The notes under the pieces are model-generated. The model was not told the origin of the DNA. It saw nothing but the letters and a program-made list of their open reading frames with translations, and did no database searches. From UBA12014 sp029248335 (GTDB taxonomy: Bacteria > Planctomycetota > Phycisphaerae > Phycisphaerales > SM1A02): DNA of 64,000 nucleotides. A program made the position numbers and the translations under genes. This document shows, in pieces, positions 24,241 to 33,590 of the stretch (within the stretch, counting starts at the first letter, position 1; each line of letters begins with the position of its first letter). The DNA is taken from positions 3,545 to 67,544 of the forward strand of contig JAQWJM010000001.1 of NCBI GenBank assembly GCA_029248335.1, written 5' to 3'.

Positions 24241-25710
24241 ATGCCGTCGCGGCGATCGCGTTTCGCGTGCGTGCTTCTGCTCGGCATCCTGCCGGGATGC
24301 ATGGTCGGCCCGGACCCGACGCCTCCGTCCGTCGTCACCGCCGACGCCTGGCATGAGGATCTCGTCGAGGGCCTGACCCGCGGCAAGGTCGATCCCGGCG
24401 CGTGGTGGCGTGGATTCGACGATCCGATGCTGGTCGACCTCGTGGCGATCGCCGAACGCAACAACTTCGATCTCCGCACCGCCGCGAGCCGCATCCGCGA
24501 AGCGCGATCGCTCTACGGGATCGCCGCGGCCGATCTGTATCCCGAGATCAACGCGACCGGCGAGGCCGAGTTCATCGACGGGAACCAGGCCAACAGCTCG
24601 GGCCTGCCCGTTTCGGACGACAACTTCTACAGCCTGGGGCTCGATTTCGGTTGGGAGATCGATCTCTGGGGCCGGGTCCGCCGCGGCATGCAGTCGGCCG
24701 AGTTCGATCTGCAGGCGCAGGTCGAGGACGCCCGCGACATTCTCGTGACCATCCGGGCGGAAGTGGCCCGAAGCTACATCGAGGCGAGATCGCTCCAGGG
24801 CCAGATCATCGCGTTGCGACGGATCGTCGCGGCCCAGGCCGAGACCGTGAATCTCGCCCGCGATCAGTTCCGACAGGGCGTGGTGACCGAGTTCTCGCTT
24901 CTGCAGGCTCAGGCGCAGCTGCAGGCGGCCGAGGCGAAGGTGCCGTCGCTGGAATACGAACTCGCGGTCGCGATCAGTCGTCTCTCGGTGTTGATCGCGG
25001 AGCCGGTCGCATCGCTTCGCGATCGAATCGATTCGACGGTCGACGACCTCGGCGTCCCCGATCCACCTCGGGAGATCGCGGTCGGAATCCCCGCGGACGT
25101 CATTCGCCGCCGGCCCGACATCCGGGCCGCGGAACGTCTGGTCGGTGCGGCCGCCGCCAACATCGGCGTCGCGGAAGCGGCCCTGTATCCGTCGCTCCGG
25201 CTCACCGGACAGGGCGGCTACACCAGCACCCAGTTCGACCGACTCGTGATGCCGTCGAACCTCGGCGGGTTGCTCGCCATCGAGGTGTCCTGGCCGATCT
25301 TCACGGCGGGGCGGCTTCGATCGGTGATCGACGTCCGGAACGAACAGGCCTATCAGGCGCTCATCTCCTACGAGTCGATCGTGTTCAGGGCCATCGCGGA
25401 CGTCGAGACCTCGCTCGTGGCCTACGGATCGAGCCTGCGGGAGCAGACACGGCTTCGTCAGGTCGTCGACACCTACGACCGCGCCGCCACGCTTGCCACC
25501 GCCCGCCTCGAGCAGGGAGTCGACGATCTCGAGGCGTTGTTGGACATCGAACGCGAACTGCTCGGCGCCGTCCAGGAGCTGGCCGTGATCGACGGCCAGG
25601 TCGCCGCGAACGCGGTCGGGATCTACAAGGCGCTCGGGGGATCTTGGAACATCGAGGAGAACACGATCGACGCGCGAGCGACGACCGTGATCGTGGAGGA
25701 TGCGGGATGA
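24241..25710 (+). CDS. RND efflux outer-membrane factor (OprM/NodT-type lipoprotein)
   Basis: A 489-residue TolC-family channel protein. From ATG 24241 the signal peptide ends in a lipobox at LGILPGC, so the mature protein is lipidated. MVGPDPTPPS after the Cys and the two long helical repeats with many Ala, Gln and Arg are typical of OprM/NodT proteins, as are ADLYPEINATGEAEF, RRPDIRAAERLVGAAAANIGVAEAALYP and WPIFTAGRL. Such trimers form the outer-membrane exit duct of tripartite pumps. It overlaps the adaptor gene by 4 bp. An in-frame ATG at 24178 lies 6 bp after TACCGT and could be a leaderless start, but it would add 21 residues before the signal peptide. Confidence 0.9.
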   Translation: MPSRRSRFACVLLLGILPGCMVGPDPTPPSVVTADAWHEDLVEGLTRGKVDPGAWWRGFDDPMLVDLVAIAERNNFDLRTAASRIREARSLYGIAAADLYPEINATGEAEFIDGNQANSSGLPVSDDNFYSLGLDFGWEIDLWGRVRRGMQSAEFDLQAQVEDARDILVTIRAEVARSYIEARSLQGQIIALRRIVAAQAETVNLARDQFRQGVVTEFSLLQAQAQLQAAEAKVPSLEYELAVAISRLSVLIAEPVASLRDRIDSTVDDLGVPDPPREIAVGIPADVIRRRPDIRAAERLVGAAAANIGVAEAALYPSLRLTGQGGYTSTQFDRLVMPSNLGGLLAIEVSWPIFTAGRLRSVIDVRNEQAYQALISYESIVFRAIADVETSLVAYGSSLREQTRLRQVVDTYDRAATLATARLEQGVDDLEALLDIERELLGAVQELAVIDGQVAANAVGIYKALGGSWNIEENTIDARATTVIVEDAG

Positions 25711-26978
25711 ACGGAAGCTCGAACCGACGAGCCGGATGCACGCTCTTCGCCGTGGTCGCGCTCGGCGCGGTCACGATGGTCAACGGCTGCGATCGCGCGG
25801 CCGCGAAGGCTCCGGCGAAGAAGCCGGATCTTCCGGTCACCGCCGTCAACTCCGAGAAGATGGACGTCCCGGACATCAGGCGTTACCCCGGGAACACCGA
25901 GGCCGTCCGACAGGCGACGCTCGAGGCCCGGATCACCGGGTTCCTCGAGGAGCGACGTTTCGTGGAAGGCACGTCGGTCACCGCCGGCGACACGATGTTC
26001 GTGATCGAACAGCCGCCGTACGAGGCGCAGGTGCTCCAGGCCGAGGGCCAGCTGGCGTCCGCGGAGGCGGCGTTCGACTTCGCCCGGATCGAGTACGCCC
26101 GGAACGAACCGCTGGTCGCGTCCGGCGCCATCTCGGCCCAGGCGTTCGACCAGTACCGCACGAATCTCGAATCGGCCGCCGCCCAGGTCCAGGTGGCACG
26201 GGCGAGCCTGATCGAGGCGGAGATCGACCTCGGGTACACCGAAGTGGCCGCGCCATTCGACGGTCGGATCGGTCGACGGCTCGTCGACGTCGGCAATCTG
26301 GTCGGCCCCGGCATGAACGAGAATCTCGCGGTGGTGGTCGATCTCGATCCGATGCGGGTGGTCTTCCAGCCCGCGGGCACCGAACTTCCCGACTACGTCA
26401 TGGCCTGGCCCGCGAAGGACATCGGCGTCAAGGTGACCGTCCGAAGCACCGCCTCCACCTACACGTATCAGGGTTCCCTGGATCTCGTGGACAACGAGGC
26501 CGCCACCGACAGTTCGACCTTCATCGCTCGGGCGAGTTTTCCCAACACCGATCTCAAACTGGTCCCGGGGCTGTTCGCCGACGTGGAAGTCGACCTCGGC
26601 ACGCTGAAGGACCGGATGGTCGTTCCGGTCGAGGCGATCCAGAGCGAGCCGCAGCAGTCCTACGTCTGGACGGTGAAGGACGACAAGCTCGTCCGCGCGA
26701 ACGTGAAACTCGGTCCGGAATGGAACGGGCTTCGCGTCATCACCGGCCTCGAGGCTGGTGTTCCGGTGGTCGTCGAGGGCAATCCCTACATGTTGAAGGC
26801 GAACACCGCCGTCCGGGCGAAGACCGTCTCGCTGGACGCCTGGCAGAAGGAGGTCGCGGCGAAGGTGAAGCAGATGACCGACCCGTCGACGGGTGGCAAG
26901 CACCCCGCCCAGAGCGGCGTCGCCCAGCATGCGATTCATCCCGAGGCCGCCAGCGGGCACGACGGAGCCTCCAAGTGA
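25707..26978 (+). CDS. RND efflux periplasmic adaptor (membrane fusion protein)
   Basis: A 423-residue membrane fusion protein with a lipoprotein-type N-terminus (VNGCD). The order is typical of AcrA/MexA: a lipoyl half-motif (ATLEARITGFLEER), a helical hairpin (LQAEGQLASAEAAF and AAQVQVARASLIEAEIDLGYTEV), the second lipoyl half, then beta-barrel and membrane-proximal domains ending in TGLEAGVPVVVEG. It links the inner-membrane pump to the outer-membrane factor. The start ATG 25707 overlaps the previous stop (ATGA). The C-terminal tail is extended and lysine/histidine-rich. The longer upstream frame from 24402 is antiphase to the OMF gene and is not a gene. Confidence 0.9.
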   Translation: MNGSSNRRAGCTLFAVVALGAVTMVNGCDRAAAKAPAKKPDLPVTAVNSEKMDVPDIRRYPGNTEAVRQATLEARITGFLEERRFVEGTSVTAGDTMFVIEQPPYEAQVLQAEGQLASAEAAFDFARIEYARNEPLVASGAISAQAFDQYRTNLESAAAQVQVARASLIEAEIDLGYTEVAAPFDGRIGRRLVDVGNLVGPGMNENLAVVVDLDPMRVVFQPAGTELPDYVMAWPAKDIGVKVTVRSTASTYTYQGSLDLVDNEAATDSSTFIARASFPNTDLKLVPGLFADVEVDLGTLKDRMVVPVEAIQSEPQQSYVWTVKDDKLVRANVKLGPEWNGLRVITGLEAGVPVVVEGNPYMLKANTAVRAKTVSLDAWQKEVAAKVKQMTDPSTGGKHPAQSGVAQHAIHPEAASGHDGASK

Positions 26979-27012
26979 TCGAACATCGAGTCGTCAAGCC
27001 CGGGAGCGTTGC

Positions 27013-30000
27013 GTGACCAGGTTCTTCATCGCCAGGCCGATCTTCGCCAGCGCGGTCGCGATCCTCATGGTCGTGGTGGGCCTGGTCTCGATCTTCTCGC
27101 TTCCGATCGCGTTGTTCCCGCCGATCGTGCCGCCCACGGTCCAGATCACCGCCGGCTATCCCGGATCGAGCGCCGAGGTCGTCGCCGGGGTGATCACCAC
27201 CCCGCTGGAGCAGCAGATCAACGGGGTCGAGGGCATGATCTACATGTCCAGCAACTCGACCTCCAACGGTGCGAGCTCGATCACCGTCACCTTCGAGGTC
27301 GGGTACGACGTCGACATCGGTGCGGTGGACATCCAGAACGAGGTCCAGACCGCGCTCGGACAGCTCCCGGAGGTGACCCAGCGTTCCGGGGTCTCGATCA
27401 GCAAGACCGAGACGGACATCACCTGTCTGCTCACCCTCTACGATCCGACCGGGAACTACGACAGCGCCTTCCTCGGCAACTGGGCGCAGATCAACATCGT
27501 CGACTCCCTGAACCGGTTTCCCGGCGCGGGTCAGGTCACGAACTTCGGATTCCTCGAGTACTCGATCCGGATCTGGCTCGACCCCGACAAGATGGCCGCG
27601 ATCGGGATCACGCCCAACGAGGTGGTGACCGCGGTCCAGTCGCAGAACGTCGACGTCGCGGCCGGTCAGATCGGGGCTCCGCCCACGCCGGAGGCCACCG
27701 CCTTCACCTACCAGCTGACGACGATGGGCCAGCTTCCCGAGGCCGAGGACTTCGGCGACATCGTCGTCGCGGTGCGCGACGGCGGGGTGGTGCAGATCAA
27801 GGACATCGGTCGGGTCGAACTCGGTGCGGAGTCCTACGCCTCCTCCACCCGGTACCAGAACCAGCCGACCGCGCTGCTCGGCATCTTCGCGCGACCCGGT
27901 TCGAACGCGATCCAGCTCAGCAACCAGATCCAGGGCCTGATCGACGATCTCGCCGCGAAGGGCCGCTTCCCCGATGGGGTCGAGGCGTTGATCACCTACG
28001 ACAGCACCGACTACGTCAAGGACAGCATGCAGGAGCTGGTGGTCACCCTGCTCCAGGCGATCGGGCTGGTGGTGATCGTCGTCTTCGTGTTCCTCCAGAG
28101 CTGGCGGACCACGATCATCCCGATCATCGCGATCCCGGTGTCGCTGGTCGCGACCTTCGCGGTCCTCGCGGCCTTCGGATTCTCGATCAACACCCTCACG
28201 CTCCTCGGACTGGTGCTCGCCGTCGGCCTGGTGGTGGACGACGCGATCGTGGTGGTCGAGAACGTGGAACGTCAGCTGGATTCCGGGCTCGGCCGACGTG
28301 ATGCCGCGCGAGCGGCGATGCGGGAGGTCACGCCGCCGATCGTCGCGACGACCGCGGTGCTGATGGCGGTGTTCGTGCCCACCGCGTTCATGCCGGGAAT
28401 CGCGGGCCAGTTGTACAACCAGTTCGCGCTGACCATCGCCTTCTCGGTGGGGATCTCCGCGTTCAACTCGTTGAGCCTGAGTCCGGCCCTGTCCGGCGTG
28501 CTGCTTCGGCACACGCCGCGGGAGGATCGGATCAAGCCGTTCCGGATGTTCAACGACGGCTTCGACCGGGTCTCCAGCGATTTCAGCCGGTTCGTCGGCA
28601 TGCTCGGGCGCCGTCTCTGGTGGGCGGTGCTCATCGCCTTCGCCGCGCTCATCCTCCTGACGTTCAACCGTTTCAAGGAGACGCCGACGGGCTTCGTGCC
28701 GCAGGAGGACCAGGGTTGGTTCTTCGTCTTCGTCGCGATGCCGAGCGGTTCCTCTCTGGAGCGGACCGAGGAGGCGTGCAAATCCGCATCCTCGATCCTG
28801 CTCGACATGCCCGGCGTCCAGTACGTCAATTCGGTCGCGGGCTACGACTTCCTCGATTCCTACGCGGACACCTCCTCCGGCGTCGTCTTCGCGATCCTCG
28901 AACCCTGGGACAAGCGGACCGTCACGGACCAGCAGGTTCCCGGGGTCCTCGAACTGGCGAAGGAGAAGCTGTTCGCGGTCGACGGCGCGACCTGCATCCC
29001 GATCAATCCGCCGCCGATTCCGGGTCTCGGTTCGACCGGCGGCTTCCAGTTCGAGATCCTCGACCAGTTGAACCGCGGATCCGACGCGCTGCTGGCCGCG
29101 ACGCTGAACTTCATCGAGAAGGCGGAAGCGACCCCCGAGGTCGGCAACCTCCTCTGCGACTTCCAGACGGACGTCCCGCAGATCGACCTCGAGATCGACC
29201 GGGTCGAGGCGACCCGGCTCGGACTGAAGATCTCCGACGTGTTCCAGACGCTGCAGGTCCATCTCGGCGGCTACTACGTGAACAACTGGAACAAGTACAA
29301 CCAGGTCTACCAGGTGAACCTGCAGGCCGAAGGCGCCGACCGGATGACCTTCGATGACATCCTCGCCCTCCGGGTGCAGAACGATCAGGGCGAACAGGTC
29401 CCGCTCTCGCAGTTCGTGACGCTGAGGCAGGATGCCGGGCCGATGAACATCTCCCACTACAACCTGTACGAGTCCGCCCAGGTCATCGGTGGTCCCGCCA
29501 AGGGCAAGTCCGGCGGGGAGGCGGTCAAGGCGATGATGGAGGTCGCGCAGGCCGAACTCGAGCCGGAGGGCTGGGGCTACGAATGGACCGGCACGGTCTA
29601 TCAGCAGCTGAAGGTCGGCAGCATCGCGCCGATCATCTTCGGTCTCTCGCTCATCACGATCTTCCTCGTGCTCGCGGCGCTCTACGAGAGCTGGGCGATG
29701 CCGTTCGTGATCCTGCTCTCGGTTCCGCTCGCGGTGCTCGGGGCGCTCATCGCGCTCGACATCCGGATGCTCGCGCTCGACGTCTACGGCCAGATCGGAC
29801 TGCTGATGCTGGTCGGTCTCGCGGCCAAGAACGCGATTCTGATCGTCGAATTCGCCAAGACCCTCCGGGAGGAGGGGACGGGGATCATCGAGGCCGCGAT
29901 GGAAGCGGTCCGCCTGCGACTCCGGCCGATCCTGATGACCGCGTTCGCGTTCATCCTCGGCGTGCTTCCCCTCGTCTTCGCGACCGGCCCCGGTGCCAAC

Positions 30001-30174
30001 GCCCGCCATTCGATCGGCACCACGGTGCTTGGCGGCATGATCGCGTCGACGTTCCTCAGCCTGCTCATCGTGCCGGTGATCTACATCGTCGTCGAGTTCG
30101 TTCGGGAGCGGGTCTTCGGGGCGGACGGTGGCGAACCGCCGTCGGGTGAGCCTTCGTCGGAGACGGCGGCCTGA
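27013..30174 (+). CDS. RND multidrug efflux transporter permease (AcrB/MexB family, HAE-1 type)
   Basis: A 1,053-residue inner-membrane pump of normal length for AcrB/MexB. It has the N-terminal helix (FIARPIFASAVAILMVVVG), two large periplasmic loops and twelve predicted helices. The proton-relay residues are present: Asp409 and Asp410 in GLVVDDAIVVVENV and Lys939 in GLAAKNAILIVEF. The GTG at 27013 follows GGGAG (27002-27006) with 6-base spacing; longer upstream starts lie within the adaptor. It would export hydrophobic compounds using proton motive force, with the two preceding genes as partners. No regulator gene is adjacent. Confidence 0.93.
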   Translation: MTRFFIARPIFASAVAILMVVVGLVSIFSLPIALFPPIVPPTVQITAGYPGSSAEVVAGVITTPLEQQINGVEGMIYMSSNSTSNGASSITVTFEVGYDVDIGAVDIQNEVQTALGQLPEVTQRSGVSISKTETDITCLLTLYDPTGNYDSAFLGNWAQINIVDSLNRFPGAGQVTNFGFLEYSIRIWLDPDKMAAIGITPNEVVTAVQSQNVDVAAGQIGAPPTPEATAFTYQLTTMGQLPEAEDFGDIVVAVRDGGVVQIKDIGRVELGAESYASSTRYQNQPTALLGIFARPGSNAIQLSNQIQGLIDDLAAKGRFPDGVEALITYDSTDYVKDSMQELVVTLLQAIGLVVIVVFVFLQSWRTTIIPIIAIPVSLVATFAVLAAFGFSINTLTLLGLVLAVGLVVDDAIVVVENVERQLDSGLGRRDAARAAMREVTPPIVATTAVLMAVFVPTAFMPGIAGQLYNQFALTIAFSVGISAFNSLSLSPALSGVLLRHTPREDRIKPFRMFNDGFDRVSSDFSRFVGMLGRRLWWAVLIAFAALILLTFNRFKETPTGFVPQEDQGWFFVFVAMPSGSSLERTEEACKSASSILLDMPGVQYVNSVAGYDFLDSYADTSSGVVFAILEPWDKRTVTDQQVPGVLELAKEKLFAVDGATCIPINPPPIPGLGSTGGFQFEILDQLNRGSDALLAATLNFIEKAEATPEVGNLLCDFQTDVPQIDLEIDRVEATRLGLKISDVFQTLQVHLGGYYVNNWNKYNQVYQVNLQAEGADRMTFDDILALRVQNDQGEQVPLSQFVTLRQDAGPMNISHYNLYESAQVIGGPAKGKSGGEAVKAMMEVAQAELEPEGWGYEWTGTVYQQLKVGSIAPIIFGLSLITIFLVLAALYESWAMPFVILLSVPLAVLGALIALDIRMLALDVYGQIGLLMLVGLAAKNAILIVEFAKTLREEGTGIIEAAMEAVRLRLRPILMTAFAFILGVLPLVFATGPGANARHSIGTTVLGGMIASTFLSLLIVPVIYIVVEFVRERVFGADGGEPPSGEPSSETAA

Positions 30175-30218
30175 TCGATCCGGACCGGTCCGATCGTGAC
30201 GCTCGCATGACAAGAGGC

Positions 30219-30246
30219 TTGCGAAGCCGTCGGTATCCGATACCGT
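30219..30246 (+). promoter_or_regulatory. Putative sigma-70-type promoter of the oxidoreductase gene (leaderless)
   Basis: TTGCGA at 30219-30224 and TACCGT at 30241-30246 are separated by 16 bp, a good sigma-70-like pair. The -10 box ends 6 bp before the ATG at 30253, so transcription would start at the initiation codon. There is no Shine-Dalgarno sequence in the gap (CGAGGC). Confidence 0.5.
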
Positions 30247-30252
30247 CGAGGC

Positions 30253-31761
30253 ATGAAGAACCCATCCGTCCCCAGTCGTCGCGACTTCATCGCCGTCTCC
30301 GCGGTGGGCGCCGCCGGCGCCTTCGTCCGCACGTCCCCGGCGTCCGCCGGGCAGGATCAGACCTCCGGAAAGGCGGATCCGCCGGCTCCACCGGGAACGC
30401 CGGACGAGATCCGGGTCGCGGTGATCGGCCTCCGCGGGCGAGGCTGGAACCACACCATGGGATTCGCCCGGCTGCCGGGGGTCCGCGTGGTTGCGCTCTG
30501 CGACGTGGATTCCGAGGTGCTCGCCCGCCGGGCCGCGGAATGCGCCGCGGGCGGGGAGAAGTGGTCCGGCTTCGAAGTCGACGTGACGGGTGATCCGCGG
30601 ACGCTGCTCGACCGCGAGGACATCGACGTCATCGCGATCGCCACGCCGAATCACACGCATTCGATGCTGGCGTGCTGGGCCCTCGACGCGGGCAAGCACG
30701 TCTACTGCGAGAAGCCCGTGTCCCACGTCGTCGAGGAAGGACGTCGAATCGTCGATGCGGCGGATCGCACCGGCCTGATCTGCGCGAGCGGCACCCAGGG
30801 TCGTTCCGCCGAAAGCGTCCGTGAAGCCATGGCGTTCATCCACGAAGGCGGACTCGGGGAGGTCCACTGCTCGCGCGGGCTCTGCTACAAGCCGAGGCGG
30901 TCCATCGGTGGCGACACCCGGCCCCGCTTCGTCCCCGCATCCGTCGACTACGACCGCTGGCTCGGTCCGGTCGCCTATCGATCGCTCCAGCGCCCCCGGC
31001 TGCATTACGACTGGCACTGGGACCTTCACACCGGCAACGGCGATCTCGGGAACCAGGGGATCCATCAGATGGACATCGCCCGCTGGGCGCTCGATGCCGA
31101 TCGGATGCCGGCCCGCGTCGAATCCGTCGGCGGCCGGCTCGGCTACGTCGACGCCGGCGACTCGCCGAACACCCAGGTCGCGGTGTTCGACTGCGACGGC
31201 ACCCCGCTGGTCTTCGAGGTCCGCGGACTGCCGAAGGACAAGGCGTCGCAATCGGGCAAGTGGCAGATGGATCGGTACGAAGGCCAGTCGATCGGCAACG
31301 TGATCGAGGGCGAGAACGGCATGGTCCGGGTCTCGAACTCCTACAACCGGGCGGACTTCATCGATCGCGACGGGGTCAAGCGGCAGGAATGGAAGGGAGG
31401 CGGGGACCACTTCGCCAACTTCATCGAGGCGGTCCGGGCGGACGACCCGACGATCCTGAACGCTCCGATCGAGGATGGACATCTCTCCTCCGCGTTCTGC
31501 CACCTCGGAATCCTCTCCCACGTGCTGGGCGAGGCGGCCGCGCCGGCGGCCGTCGATTCCGCGTGGAGCGGTGACGCGGTCGCGCTCGACGGCTGGCGCC
31601 GCATGAAGGCGCATCTCGACGCGAACGAGGTGGACCTCACGGCGACCCCGGTCACGCTGGGGCGGACGCTCCGCGTCACGCCGTCGGGTGATGCGGTGGT
31701 CGGTGATCCCGAAGCGACCGCGATGCTCGTGCGGAACGCTCGAGCGCCCTACGCGTTCTGA
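30253..31761 (+). CDS. Tat-exported Gfo/Idh/MocA-family oxidoreductase
   Basis: A 502-residue NAD(P)-dependent oxidoreductase with a twin-arginine signal (SRRDFIAVSAVGAAGAF). The Rossmann fingerprint is VAVIGLRGRGW, followed by DVDSEVL at the cofactor ribose end and the family motif EKPVSH. The C-terminal half has the alpha/beta substrate domain with NQGIHQMDIARWAL. Such exported sugar oxidoreductases are abundant in planctomycetes and are tied to carbohydrate use. The start is preceded by a TTGCGA/TACCGT promoter that predicts a leaderless transcript. It is followed after 22 bp by a Tat-exported isomerase/DUF6807 fusion, so the two likely act in one glycan-degrading step. Confidence 0.9.
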   Translation: MKNPSVPSRRDFIAVSAVGAAGAFVRTSPASAGQDQTSGKADPPAPPGTPDEIRVAVIGLRGRGWNHTMGFARLPGVRVVALCDVDSEVLARRAAECAAGGEKWSGFEVDVTGDPRTLLDREDIDVIAIATPNHTHSMLACWALDAGKHVYCEKPVSHVVEEGRRIVDAADRTGLICASGTQGRSAESVREAMAFIHEGGLGEVHCSRGLCYKPRRSIGGDTRPRFVPASVDYDRWLGPVAYRSLQRPRLHYDWHWDLHTGNGDLGNQGIHQMDIARWALDADRMPARVESVGGRLGYVDAGDSPNTQVAVFDCDGTPLVFEVRGLPKDKASQSGKWQMDRYEGQSIGNVIEGENGMVRVSNSYNRADFIDRDGVKRQEWKGGGDHFANFIEAVRADDPTILNAPIEDGHLSSAFCHLGILSHVLGEAAAPAAVDSAWSGDAVALDGWRRMKAHLDANEVDLTATPVTLGRTLRVTPSGDAVVGDPEATAMLVRNARAPYAF

Positions 31762-31783
31762 ACGACGTCCAGGAGTCGATCCC

Positions 31784-33541
31784 ATGGCCGAAACATCCGA
31801 TCCCTCGCGACGCCGCTTCCTGGCGGGTGCGGCCGCATCGGTGGTCGCGGGGCCCGCGGCCATCGCTTCCGCGATTCGATCAGGTCTCCCGGCCGCAGGT
31901 CGCGCCGAATCGAAACTTCGATTCGGCATGGTCACCTATCTCTGGGGTCGGGATCTTCCGCTGCCCGTCTTGATCGACGCCTGTGCCGCGGCCGGTCTCG
32001 ACGGCGTCGAACTGCGGACGACCCACGGGCATGCGGTGGAGCGGGGACTCGACGCGGCGGCGCGGCGGGCGGTTCGCGACCGCTTCGAGGCGTCGCCGGT
32101 GGAGATCGTCGGGATCGGCAGCGACGAACGTTTCGACTCGCCTGATCCCGGTCGACTCGCGGCCGCCAAGCGGGCGACCCTCGAGTTTCTCGAACTCTCC
32201 GCGGCCATCGGCGGCGGTGGGGTCAAGGTCAAGCCCGATTCGTTCCACCTCGGCGTCGATCCCGACCGCACCATCGAGCAGATCGGTCGGAGTCTCGCCG
32301 AGCTCGGGCCCGCCGCCGCCGACCTCGGCCAGGAACTGCGGCTCGAGGTCCACGGCCAGTGCGCGGACCCGGCGATCATCGGCCGGATCGTCGAGATCGC
32401 GGATCATCCCGCGGTCCGGGTCTGCTGGAACTCGAATCCGCGCGATCTCCGTGGTCGCGGGTTCGCACGCCACTACGAGATGCTTCGGCCGCACTTCGGC
32501 GGCACGGTGCACGTCCGGGAGCTGGGGGACGAGCGGTACCCCTCCGCGGACCTGCTTCGTCGACTGGCCGATGACGACTACTCGGGGATGGTGCTGCTCG
32601 AGGCGCACACCCCACGGCCGCGGCATCTGGTCAGTGCGCTCGGGAATCAGGAGGCGATGGCGGCGGCCATGACGGCGGATCGTCGCTACGAGACCGACAC
32701 GCCCGCCGGGACGATCCGGATCGCGCCGAGGCGTCGGGCGCCGAACATGCTCGACGTCCGATCGGGCGATGAACTGATCGCGACGCTCCGGCTCGGGTCG
32801 GCGGAGCGGACGCCGACGGTGTTTCCGTTGAACGCCCCCGGGGAACGCCTGGCGATCCGTGGATTCCCGTTCACGCGAAACGTCGGGGAAGCCACCGATC
32901 ATCCGCATCATCGAGGGCTCTGGTTCGCCCACGGCGACGTCGACGGCCACGACTTCTGGCACGATCCGAAGTGTCGAGTCCGGGTCCGCGAGCATGCCGT
33001 GGAGAACGACTCGGTCCGCTTCGTCGCCGGCTGGATCCGCGAAGGCCGCCCGATCGCGACGGAGACGCGTCGGATGCGATTCACCGCGACACCACGGCGG
33101 CACCGGATCGAGGTCGACATCGAACTCGCGCCGGTCGCTGAATCGATGACGCTGGGCGACACCAAGGAAGGGGCCTTCGCGGTCCGGCTCGCCCCGACGA
33201 TGCGGGTCGACGGTCCGGTGGCGCTGGGGCGACTCGAAAACGCCGAAGGGCTCCTCGACGGAGACTGCTGGGGTCGACGTTCGGACTGGGTGATGGCGGA
33301 AGGGCCGATCGACGGTCGGCTGGTCCGGGTCCGGATCGAGGATGCCGATCGCAATCCGCGGCACCCGACCTGGTGGCACGCCCGGAAGTACGGGCTCCTC
33401 GCGGCCAATCCCTTCGGGCGGCGGGCCTTCGAGGGCGGGGGTGAATCCGGTGCGATGACCGTCACCCGCGACGCGCCGCTTCGACTCGCCTACGTGGTGA
33501 CGCTCGAGACGGGCGCGGTGCCGGGCCCGTCCCGGGTCTGA
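31784..33541 (+). CDS. Tat-exported fusion: xylose-isomerase-like TIM barrel plus DUF6807 (PmoA-type) domain
   Basis: A 585-residue protein with a twin-arginine signal (SRRRFLAGAAASVVAGP). Residues about 45-290 are a sugar phosphate isomerase/epimerase-like TIM barrel (FGMVTYLWG, GLDGVELRTTHG, EVHGQ, HVRELGD, VLLEAH). Residues about 310-580 form a DUF6807 domain with its DHPHHRGLWFAHGDVDG block and a C-terminal HPTWWHARKYGLLAANPFG; this family is often labelled 'PmoA' although it is unrelated to methane monooxygenase. The two domains usually occur as separate genes. ATG 31784 follows AGGAG with 8-base spacing. Its partner is the oxidoreductase 22 bp upstream. A role in modified-sugar catabolism is inferred. 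Confidence 0.85.
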   Translation: MAETSDPSRRRFLAGAAASVVAGPAAIASAIRSGLPAAGRAESKLRFGMVTYLWGRDLPLPVLIDACAAAGLDGVELRTTHGHAVERGLDAAARRAVRDRFEASPVEIVGIGSDERFDSPDPGRLAAAKRATLEFLELSAAIGGGGVKVKPDSFHLGVDPDRTIEQIGRSLAELGPAAADLGQELRLEVHGQCADPAIIGRIVEIADHPAVRVCWNSNPRDLRGRGFARHYEMLRPHFGGTVHVRELGDERYPSADLLRRLADDDYSGMVLLEAHTPRPRHLVSALGNQEAMAAAMTADRRYETDTPAGTIRIAPRRRAPNMLDVRSGDELIATLRLGSAERTPTVFPLNAPGERLAIRGFPFTRNVGEATDHPHHRGLWFAHGDVDGHDFWHDPKCRVRVREHAVENDSVRFVAGWIREGRPIATETRRMRFTATPRRHRIEVDIELAPVAESMTLGDTKEGAFAVRLAPTMRVDGPVALGRLENAEGLLDGDCWGRRSDWVMAEGPIDGRLVRVRIEDADRNPRHPTWWHARKYGLLAANPFGRRAFEGGGESGAMTVTRDAPLRLAYVVTLETGAVPGPSRV

Positions 33542-33578
33542 TCGGGGGCTCGCGGAAGACCGCGCCGTCCGGTCCGCG

Positions 33579-33584
33579 TAGCAT
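33579..33584 (+). promoter_or_regulatory. Putative -10 element of a leaderless promoter
   Basis: TAGCAT lies 6 bp before the ATG at 33591. No ribosome binding site is visible between it and the start, and no good -35 match was found. Confidence 0.35.
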
Positions 33585-33590
33585 GTCCGG

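Noticed and set aside
30181..30192. Palindrome CGGACCGGTCCG after the RND pump gene
   Set aside because: Short GC palindromes are frequent at this base composition; no T-run, so no terminator call.
26740..31935. A 1,731-codon open frame on the minus strand opposite the RND pump and oxidoreductase genes
   Set aside because: Its translation is Arg/Asp/His-rich without any domain, and it lies antisense to genes with clear motifs. It is a by-product of high-GC codon use.
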